Below are positions 1-4,424 of a stretch of DNA of 5,334 nucleotides, piece by piece. The notes beneath the pieces are model-generated. The model searched no databases and had not been told where the DNA came from. It worked only from the letters and a program-made list of their open reading frames with translations. The stretch is from the NCBI GenBank assembly GCA_025062175.1, contig JANXAX010000193.1:1-5334 (forward strand), read 5' to 3'. Source of the DNA: Anaerolineae bacterium. Lineage in GTDB: Bacteria; Chloroflexota; Anaerolineae; 4572-78; NAK82. The position numbers and the translations under genes were made by a program. The stretch's first letter is position 1; every line of letters begins with the position of its first letter.

Positions 1-1
1 A

Positions 2-688
2 TATTGCTGGACTTCCAGCTGGGGCATGAGCACACGCATGATCGGCTGTATCGTTATGGTGCATGGTGACGACCAAGGGTTGATCCTGCCGCCGCGTTTG
101 GCGCCCATCCAGGTAGTCATCGTGCCCATCCCCGGCAGCGATGCCGAACGAAGCGCCATCTTAGGTGCTTGTGAGACAGTCCGCCGCGCGTTGAGCGATC
201 ACGGCATCCGCGTGAAGCTGGACGATCGGGATGAATATTCTCCTGGCTGGAAGTTCAACGAATGGGAGCTGCGCGGCGTGCCGTTGCGCATCGAAATCGG
301 TCCGCGTGACGTGGCGACTGAGCAAGTGGTCGTGGCTCGGCGCGACAAGCCCGGTCGGGAGGGCAAGGTGTCTATACCTATGGTAGGCTTGTCGCAGAAA
401 GTGGCGGAGCTGCTGGTCCAGGTGCAGCAGGATATGCTCAAACGCGCCACCGAGTTCCGCGATACCAACACTTTCGAGCCGCAGGATTATGATTCGTTCA
501 AGGAGGCAGTGGCGAACGGCTTTGCCCGCGCCTGGTGGTGTGGCGCGGCGGCATGCGAAGAGCGCGTCAAAGAGGAAACCAAAGCGACTACGCGCAACAT
601 CCCGCTCGAGCAACCTGGTGGCAGTGGACGTTGTATTGTGTGCGGCGCGTCAGCGCAAGAAGTGGCCATCTTCGCGCGCGCCTATTAG
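2..688 (+). CDS. proS: Prolyl-tRNA synthetase, archaeal/eukaryotic type (type 3), C-terminal part
   Basis: This enzyme charges tRNA-Pro with proline using ATP, in the cytoplasm. The reading frame is open from the left edge, so the gene is 5'-truncated; 228 residues are visible, and the family is usually near 480. The first ATG at position 26 is internal. The residues before it (YCWTSSWG) match the family's YVWQTSWG-type segment and lead into class II motif 3 (GMSTRMIG, then MVHGDDQGL and LPPRLAPIQV). Next comes the anticodon-binding domain, with a DDRDEYSPGWKFNEWELRGV segment typical of ProRS. The end is the type 3 zinc-binding region: a Cys-x4-Cys pair (codons at 539 and 554) and a Cys-x2-Cys pair (codons at 632 and 641), finishing in Ala-Tyr. 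These C-terminal features separate it from the common bacterial type 1 ProRS. All four zinc cysteines are present and nothing suggests decay. The next gene is convergent, so it is not in this operon. Confidence 0.96.
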   Translation, partial: YCWTSSWGMSTRMIGCIVMVHGDDQGLILPPRLAPIQVVIVPIPGSDAERSAILGACETVRRALSDHGIRVKLDDRDEYSPGWKFNEWELRGVPLRIEIGPRDVATEQVVVARRDKPGREGKVSIPMVGLSQKVAELLVQVQQDMLKRATEFRDTNTFEPQDYDSFKEAVANGFARAWWCGAAACEERVKEETKATTRNIPLEQPGGSGRCIVCGASAQEVAIFARAY

Positions 689-822
689 CGCCTACCACAT
701 GCCCCGCGTTCTAACCCAAGGCACAGCCGCTTGGACAGCTCGGCATGCAAACCGAATTCCGCTGCAGGAGATCTTAATTCGCTCCTTGGCATTTTCCAGC
801 GCCGCGAGACATCGGGTTCGGT
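689..822. other. Convergent intergenic gap, proS / radical SAM gene
   Basis: This 134-base gap separates the 3' ends of two converging genes. I see no coding potential and no canonical rho-independent terminator. On the + strand a nested weak structure is possible: CATGCC at 698-703 can pair with GGCATG at 742-747, enclosing CCAAG at 716-720 with CTTGG at 730-734. No T-run follows it. On the - strand, CGCTG/CAGCG and GGAG/CTCC pairs between 760 and 801 could form a similarly weak fold. Termination here may be rho-dependent or may rely on these imperfect structures. Confidence 0.4.
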
Positions 823-2316
823 CTATCGGCGTTCGCCCAACCCGAACAACATCGCCGCCGCCTGGCGCGCATAGTAGGGCAGTCGCCGCCACGTGTCCCG
901 TCGCGCCACAATCCGTATGATGCGGCGTGGGCGCAGATAAAAGCGCCGGTGCGCCTCATGCCACTTGCGCTCGATGGCCTCGCGGCTCAGTCCATCCACC
1001 TCGAAGTGGGCGTGATCGTCTTGGATGGCCATCTGACCCCATTCCACGTCGTGATACGAGATCCTTCCCTGCGCCTCCAGCATCTTCCATAGCTCAGTGC
1101 CGGGATAGGGTGTAGCGAACATAAAATGGGCGAGGTCGGGATCGAGCTCTAAAGCCAGGCGGATGGTCTGTTCCATTGTCTCCTCGGTCTCGCCGGGCAT
1201 TCCAAAGATGAAGAAGCCCATTGTCTCCAGACCGGCTTCCTTAGCCCAGCGCACCGCCTGGCGTGCCATATCGACTGTCTGCGCCTTGCGGATCACCTCG
1301 CGCAGGATGCGGTCGTTACCGCTTTCGAAGCCGAAACCGACGCGCTTGCAGCCAGCGGCCTTCATCAAGCGGAAGAGCTCCGGGTCGGTGTGGTTCACCT
1401 TCATCCCGTGGATCGTGATCCACGGGACACGGTTCAGCCCGTTTGCGATCAATGCCCGACAGAGTGCCTTAGCCCGCTTGAGGTCGAGATTCCACACATC
1501 ATCGGTCACGCCGATCTCGGTCGCGCCCAGGTCCTCAACCAGCCAGCGCCACTCGGCGATGACGTTCTCCACGCTGCGCGCCCGCCAGGTGTGGCCCGTG
1601 ATCGGCTTGGAGCAATAGATACATTTATAAGGACATCCGCGCGAGGTGACGATGGTATACGCTCGCGCGTGCGGGTCCAACCCATCGGTGAGAGGGTTCA
1701 GATTGGTGTAGCGCTCGATCTTGAACAAGTGATGTGCCGGAAAGGGGATGGCATCCAGGTCCCGCGCCAGCGGGCGGTCGAGGTTGTGATGGATTTCGCC
1801 GTCCAGGTCACGCCAGGAGAGGCCCGCCACATCGCCCCAGCCGGCGGCGGGATCAAAACGGCGTGGCTGGATAGCGGTGTCACCGCTGTGCAGCACCCGG
1901 CCGGGGTCACGTTCCAGCAGGCGCATAATCTCAACGATAGTCTCTTCCGCTTCGCCGCGCACGACCAAATCCACCTGGGGCTTTTCCATAGATTCGTGCG
2001 GCATAAGCGTCGGGTGGGGGCCACCCAGGATGGTGATCGCGCCCGCCTGCTTAGCCGTCGCCGCTGCGCGCCAGGCACTAACGATCAGCGGAGTGGGCGA
2101 TGAAATGCCCACCACTGGTACGGGCTCGCGCTTTAAGCGTTCTTCGAACGTCTCATACCCTGCTTCGGCGTCAGCATCCCAGATCTCGGTCTCATAGCCA
2201 GCTGACAGAAGCGCCCCGGCTAGATAACCTAGCCCCATATGGATGTGCCTGCGGCTGTTCCAAACATGCGATTCGGGACTGGCAAGCAGTATTTTCATGG
2301 CTGCTTGATTTTCCAA
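823..2316 (-). CDS. B12-binding-domain radical SAM protein, substrate unknown
   Basis: It is a 497-residue protein with the two-domain plan of class B (cobalamin-binding) radical SAM enzymes, which often methylate or rearrange unactivated carbons. From the TTG start, residues about 7-140 resemble the N-terminal B12-binding domain (KILLASPES, then MGLGYLAGALLSAGYETEIWD, GGPHPTLMPHES, and VVRGEAEET at 118-126). Residues about 215-430 are the radical SAM barrel. The 4Fe-4S cysteines are C228, C232 and C235 in SRGCPYKCIYC, with downstream GFGFESGND at 327-335 and FGMPGETEET at 371-380. The His of the classical DxHxxG cobalamin motif is absent: the equivalent stretch is DADAEAG at 47-53. Such variants are common in this superfamily and probably bind cobalamin without His ligation, if at all. 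The last 65 residues are basic and aromatic. Substrate cannot be inferred: neither neighbour is a biosynthetic partner. TTG at 2316 is chosen because GGAGA lies six bases upstream; ATG at 2298, six codons in, is the alternative. Confidence 0.93.
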   Translation of the reverse strand: MENQAAMKILLASPESHVWNSRRHIHMGLGYLAGALLSAGYETEIWDADAEAGYETFEERLKREPVPVVGISSPTPLIVSAWRAAATAKQAGAITILGGPHPTLMPHESMEKPQVDLVVRGEAEETIVEIMRLLERDPGRVLHSGDTAIQPRRFDPAAGWGDVAGLSWRDLDGEIHHNLDRPLARDLDAIPFPAHHLFKIERYTNLNPLTDGLDPHARAYTIVTSRGCPYKCIYCSKPITGHTWRARSVENVIAEWRWLVEDLGATEIGVTDDVWNLDLKRAKALCRALIANGLNRVPWITIHGMKVNHTDPELFRLMKAAGCKRVGFGFESGNDRILREVIRKAQTVDMARQAVRWAKEAGLETMGFFIFGMPGETEETMEQTIRLALELDPDLAHFMFATPYPGTELWKMLEAQGRISYHDVEWGQMAIQDDHAHFEVDGLSREAIERKWHEAHRRFYLRPRRIIRIVARRDTWRRLPYYARQAAAMLFGLGERR

Positions 2317-2322
2317 GCACTT

Positions 2323-2327
2323 TCTCC
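2323..2327 (-). promoter_or_regulatory. Shine-Dalgarno GGAGA supporting the TTG start of the radical SAM gene
   Basis: On the - strand GGAGA is followed by six bases (AAGTGC) and then TTG at 2316-2314, an ideal spacing. The in-frame ATG at 2298 has only a weak GGAAA about 13 bases upstream. This favours the rare TTG start, although the conserved domain begins right at the ATG (MKILLASPE), so the ATG remains possible. Confidence 0.5.
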
Positions 2328-2358
2328 GCGAATGTGCCCTAGCAACTCTTATGCCTAT

Positions 2359-2388
2359 ATACTAGTCCCCTTGCACTTGAGATGCCAA
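2359..2388 (-). promoter_or_regulatory. Candidate sigma70-type promoter for the radical SAM gene
   Basis: On the - strand TTGGCA (2388-2383) and TAGTAT (2364-2359) are separated by 18 bases. An overlapping TATATA just downstream of the -10 is another possibility. Transcription would start near 2352, giving a leader of roughly 35 bases before the TTG. The match is reasonable but not perfect, and it is the best on this strand in the gap, so the radical SAM gene is likely transcribed separately from the thioesterase gene. Confidence 0.5.
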
Positions 2389-2438
2389 TTTGGAAGGCGT
2401 ATAGTGGGTTTCCGTGAGCTTCGGAGAAAGTTTCCGAT

Positions 2439-2470
2439 CCCTGATCAGGGTGCTCTTTACGGTGAGCACC
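2439..2470. repeat. Overlapping dyads between the thioesterase and radical SAM genes
   Basis: CCCTGATCAGGG at 2439-2450 is a perfect 12-base palindrome. It abuts a second dyad in which GGTGCTC at 2449-2455 pairs with GAGCACC at 2464-2470 around an 8-base loop. The latter could fold as a hairpin in the thioesterase transcript about 50 bases after its stop codon, but no T-run follows on either strand, so it is not a classical terminator. The palindrome lies about 50 bases upstream of the radical SAM -35 box, where an activator or repressor could bind. Two nearby CCAAGCGC copies (2481-2488 and 2500-2507) add to the repeat density. Confidence 0.4.
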
Positions 2471-2520
2471 AGTTGTGTATCCAAGCGCAGTGTCTGATCC
2501 CAAGCGCTCTTCCCAAAGGC

Positions 2521-2961
2521 TCACGCGCTGCGTCGCGAGTGATCCGACTCCACCGCCATCAGGGTCACCAGCGCACGCGCGACGTGCTTCTCCGCGCCGT
2601 CTGCCCGGGCAAACACGTCCGCCTCGGAGACGAGAATACGCCGACCCCCGTGGACCACACGTGCTCGACAGATCAGACAATGTCCTGTCGCCGGCCGGAA
2701 GAAATTGATCTTAAACTCAATGGTTAACACGCGCTGGTGTGGTGGCACAAGGGTGAAGGCGGCGTAGCCGCCGGTGTGGTCGGCCATTGTGGCCATGACA
2801 CCAGCGTGTACAAAGCCATCCTGTTGCTGGTGTTCCGGACGCACTTCTAGGTACGTCTCGAAAACACCTGGAGCCACATGGGTGACCAGGATGCCACAGT
2901 AGGCAGGAAAGCCGCGGGCGAAGTCCTGGCGCAAAAAAGCCAACCATTCGTCTGAGGTCAT
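2521..2961 (-). CDS. PaaI-like hotdog-fold acyl-CoA thioesterase
   Basis: It is a 146-residue cytoplasmic protein of the PaaI/4HBT thioesterase superfamily; members hydrolyse acyl-CoA thioesters, often aryl- or phenylacetyl-type, as homotetramers. The length is normal for a single hotdog domain. The diagnostic segment is at residues 44-65: H44, then DGFVHAGVMATMADHTGG, where D61 sits at the position of the catalytic acid of PaaI and VHAG is the central-helix entry. IEFKINFFRPATG at 81-93 is the usual strand, and residues 97-136 give the last strands of the sheet, ending in a short polar tail. The ATG at 2961 is chosen because it opens a full-length domain; its Shine-Dalgarno is weak (GGGAT about 8 bases upstream). 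A candidate promoter lies just upstream. The substrate is unknown, since no phenylacetate or fatty-acid genes are visible nearby. Family call is firm; the specific reaction is not. Confidence 0.9.
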   Translation of the reverse strand: MTSDEWLAFLRQDFARGFPAYCGILVTHVAPGVFETYLEVRPEHQQQDGFVHAGVMATMADHTGGYAAFTLVPPHQRVLTIEFKINFFRPATGHCLICRARVVHGGRRILVSEADVFARADGAEKHVARALVTLMAVESDHSRRSA

Positions 2962-2994
2962 AGGCTGCTATCCCGTTCGTGTGAAGACGCTCCA

Positions 2995-3022
2995 AATATA
3001 CTCATATACGAAGGTATGGCAA
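2995..3022 (-). promoter_or_regulatory. Candidate sigma70-type promoter for the thioesterase gene
   Basis: On the - strand TTGCCA (3022-3017) and TATATT (3000-2995) are 16 bases apart. Transcription would start near 2988, about 27 bases before the ATG at 2961. The hexamers are close to consensus and the leader length is sensible. Confidence 0.6.
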
Positions 3023-3105
3023 AGTAGCGTGTCCTCACGGATCTGGGATGCACATTTGGAGACGAGCAAGGTTCAAGCGGCTTTCTCTTAACAGAACGCA
3101 CCTTG

Positions 3106-3186
3106 GGACCACGAAACATGCGCAAGGCGTGAAACCTTTCTCCATATTTTTATGCACCTTGTGCCCTTCCATGGCCTTCGTGGTCC
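3106..3186. repeat. Imperfect 81-base inverted repeat with CCTTcgTG-type units
   Basis: The outer arms are a perfect 10-base match: GGACCACGAA at 3106-3115 and TTCGTGGTCC at 3177-3186. Inside, GCGCAAGG at 3120-3127 can pair with CCTTGTGC at 3157-3164 with one G-T pair, and CATG at 3117-3120 and 3170-3173 are also complementary. The right half contains three successive CCTT-units (starting at 3157, 3165 and 3175) reading CCTTGTG, CCTTCCATGG and CCTTCGTGG. This resembles intergenic repeats built on a CCTTCGTG unit that I recall from many environmental bacterial genomes; that identification is from memory and unverified. No transposase or clear target duplication is visible. Confidence 0.55.
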
Positions 3187-3206
3187 AAACACTCTCACGG
3201 TTCCCA

Positions 3207-3251
3207 TGACGGTCACGGCTCAGATGACTGTCGTAATTCTGTGACTGCCAC
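3207..3251 (+). repeat. Three direct repeats TGACNGYCRY upstream of the amaP promoter
   Basis: TGACGGTCAC (3207-3216), TGACTGTCGT (3225-3234) and TGACTGCCAC (3242-3251) form three similar ten-base units with starts 18 and 17 bases apart. They end about 47 bases before the -35 box of the amaP promoter. The first unit also contains the near-palindrome TGACGGTCA. The arrangement is what a regulator binding in tandem might use, but no known site is recognised. Confidence 0.4.
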
Positions 3252-3298
3252 TTGTATTCCAAATTCCCAATTGGAAACCCCAATTTCTTACAAACACA

Positions 3299-3327
3299 TT
3301 GACGTGCTGTCCCGGTTGGCGTATACT
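3299..3327 (+). promoter_or_regulatory. Strong sigma70-type promoter for amaP (and probably the aldolase gene)
   Basis: TTGACG (3299-3304) and TATACT (3322-3327) are separated by exactly 17 bases, and each hexamer has five of six consensus bases. Transcription would start near 3334, leaving a leader of about 50 bases that ends in the Shine-Dalgarno. This is the best promoter in the window. Confidence 0.8.
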
Positions 3328-3370
3328 GGTGATGACACGGGCACGAACAGAGAGCTGCAGTGTCCTCATA

Positions 3371-3377
3371 AAGGAGG
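3371..3377 (+). promoter_or_regulatory. Shine-Dalgarno AAGGAGG that fixes the GTG start of amaP
   Basis: AAGGAGG is followed by six bases (TGTGAG) and then GTG at 3384. The strength and spacing of this site settle the start on GTG. The nearest in-frame ATG, at residue 17, lies inside the first membrane helix and would destroy it. Confidence 0.85.
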
Positions 3378-3383
3378 TGTGAG

Positions 3384-4355
3384 GTGCATATATTCAACCG
3401 CATTCTGGTCATTCTGGGCCTGCTCGCCATCATGGTGATCTCGGCCATCCTCTTTCTCGCCTGGGGGCCGTTTCTGCAGCTCCTCATCGGCATGTTACAA
3501 CAGGTGAACAGTACGCTGAACGCGGTGGCCGAGTCGGACCCGCTCCTGCGCTGGGCAGGTGGTTTTGGCCTGACCGTGCTGGTGTGGGCTGTATGCATCG
3601 GGCTGCTGTGGTTGGAGACGCGCCGCCCGCGCGCGCGCACGATCACCGTGCAACAGGTGAGCGGCGGCCACGCCGAGCTCACCGTCGATTCGATCACCAG
3701 CCGATTGCAGTATAACTTGGAACAACTGCCTGACATTATTCACGTCTGGCCACGGGTGCGTGGTGCGCGCAAGGGAGTGCGCATCGACATGGCAGTGGAG
3801 ACCAACCCGGAGGTGGATGTGCCAGCCATCACTGAAGAGATCCGCCAGCGCACGCGTGATATTATGGAACAACATATGGGACTCAGGATGGAATCTATCC
3901 GGGTGGTGATTCGGCACGCGCCCTACCCGAGATCGCTTCCTAAAGGTGGACGGGTAGAAGCATTGTCGCGCCCGGCCGCGAGTGCAGCGCGCTTGGCCAC
4001 GCCGCCGGCAGCAGTGCCATCCGCTGACTTATCTTCATCTGTCACACCCCCTCCGCTGCCATCCACTGAAGCGTCACCAGTGCAACTGGCGACAGAACCA
4101 TCTCCCTTAGCTGTCCCTGCTGTGGCAGAGCCGTCCCATGTCACCTCTTCCGCTTCCCAAGCAGATACGGATGCGGGAATGGGTAACGACCGCGAACGTT
4201 CATCACACCAGCCATGGTCTTTTCTCCGGTCACGGGCCGAGGAGGTGGCGCCAACGTCGGAGACGTCTCCCCTGGAAGAGGATGAAAGCACCGCAGTTGC
4301 CGGCTCAGTTACCACGCCTTCGCATGAAAATCAAGTCGAGGACAAGATGTTCTAA
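3384..4355 (+). CDS. amaP: AmaP-like alkaline shock response membrane anchor protein with long C-terminal tail
   Basis: AmaP proteins are membrane proteins that in Firmicutes tether the Asp23/Gls24 protein to the cell membrane and are linked to envelope stress. This 323-residue protein starts with two hydrophobic helices, about residues 7-38 and 58-77, separated by a polar loop. A positively charged stretch follows (ETRRPRARTITV, 78-89), placing the rest in the cytoplasm by the positive-inside rule. Residues about 86-178 match the Asp23-like (DUF322-type) domain of the family: ITVQQVSGGHAELTVDSI, PRVRGARKGVRIDMAVE, and a helix with EEIRQRTRDIMEQHMGL before IRVVIRH. Residues 183-323 form a low-complexity tail rich in Pro, Ser, Thr and Ala, acidic towards the end. 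Typical AmaP proteins are about 180-200 residues, so the tail is an addition. No asp23-like gene is visible beside it. The family call is from recognised segments; the cellular role in this organism is inference. Confidence 0.78.
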   Translation: MHIFNRILVILGLLAIMVISAILFLAWGPFLQLLIGMLQQVNSTLNAVAESDPLLRWAGGFGLTVLVWAVCIGLLWLETRRPRARTITVQQVSGGHAELTVDSITSRLQYNLEQLPDIIHVWPRVRGARKGVRIDMAVETNPEVDVPAITEEIRQRTRDIMEQHMGLRMESIRVVIRHAPYPRSLPKGGRVEALSRPAASAARLATPPAAVPSADLSSSVTPPPLPSTEASPVQLATEPSPLAVPAVAEPSHVTSSASQADTDAGMGNDRERSSHQPWSFLRSRAEEVAPTSETSPLEEDESTAVAGSVTTPSHENQVEDKMF

Positions 4356-4424
4356 TCCCCTCATCACACCTTCGCACGACACGACAATCACCGCGATGAT
4401 CTTTGAAAGGAGGAAGATACCAGC
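4356..4424 (+). other. Short amaP-aldolase spacer without terminator
   Basis: These 69 bases carry no T-run, no strong hairpin and no good promoter, so the aldolase gene is probably co-transcribed with amaP. AAAGGAGG at 4406-4413 is the aldolase Shine-Dalgarno, 11 bases before the ATG. A 15-base stretch at 4365-4379 (CACACCTTCGCACGA) repeats 4313-4327 (CACGCCTTCGCATGA) at 13 of 15 positions, flanking the amaP stop codon. Confidence 0.5.

Larger units (their letters stand above)
2319..2431. repeat. 10-bp perfect inverted repeat flanking the radical SAM promoter
   Basis: ACTTTCTCCG at 2319-2328 is the exact reverse complement of CGGAGAAAGT at 2422-2431, with 93 bases between them. The inner arm overlaps the ribosome binding site of the radical SAM gene, and the outer arm lies upstream of its -35 box. 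The arms stop matching exactly at ten bases on both sides. A paired operator, an invertible promoter segment or chance are all possible. Confidence 0.4.
2962..3383. other. 422-base divergent intergenic region, thioesterase gene / amaP
   Basis: No gene is supported here. The region holds, from left to right, a leftward promoter (2995-3022), an imperfect 81-base inverted repeat (3106-3186), three short direct repeats (3207-3251), a small TTCCAA/TTGGAA dyad (3257-3276), a rightward promoter (3299-3327) and a strong ribosome binding site for amaP. The open frames across it lack start signals and family resemblance. It is richer in A+T than the genes on either side. Confidence 0.6.

Noticed and set aside
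161..613. A 150-codon open frame on the - strand opposite proS.
   Set aside because: It is fully contained within the conserved ProRS coding sequence and shows no family resemblance.
743..774. Four six-base palindromes (GCATGC, GAATTC, CTGCAG, AGATCT) within 32 bases, resembling a cloning polylinker.
   Set aside because: The spacing and order do not match a vector linker I recognise, the flanks are continuous genomic-looking sequence between two intact gene ends, and such clusters can occur by chance.
1390..2103. A 237-codon open frame on the + strand antisense to the radical SAM gene.
   Set aside because: It is a by-product of GC-rich codon use opposite a well-supported gene; its translation resembles no family and no ribosome site stands out.
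2449..2470. Rho-independent terminator for the thioesterase gene.
   Set aside because: The stem is only seven base pairs with an eight-base loop, and no T-run follows on either strand.
2521..2961. Thioesterase and radical SAM genes as a two-gene biosynthetic operon.
   Set aside because: They are 204 bases apart with a candidate promoter in between, and nothing in their families links them to one pathway.
2387..3265. Shared TTCCAAATT motif near the radical SAM promoter (- strand, 2395-2387) and the amaP promoter (+ strand, 3257-3265) as a common operator.
   Set aside because: A nine-base AT-rich match between two intergenic regions of this size is close to what chance gives, and its position relative to the two promoters differs.
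3035..3736. A 233-codon open frame on the - strand across the divergent gap and the start of amaP.
   Set aside because: It overlaps the recognised AmaP domain, a strong promoter and several repeats, and its translation is cysteine- and arginine-rich with no recognisable domain.
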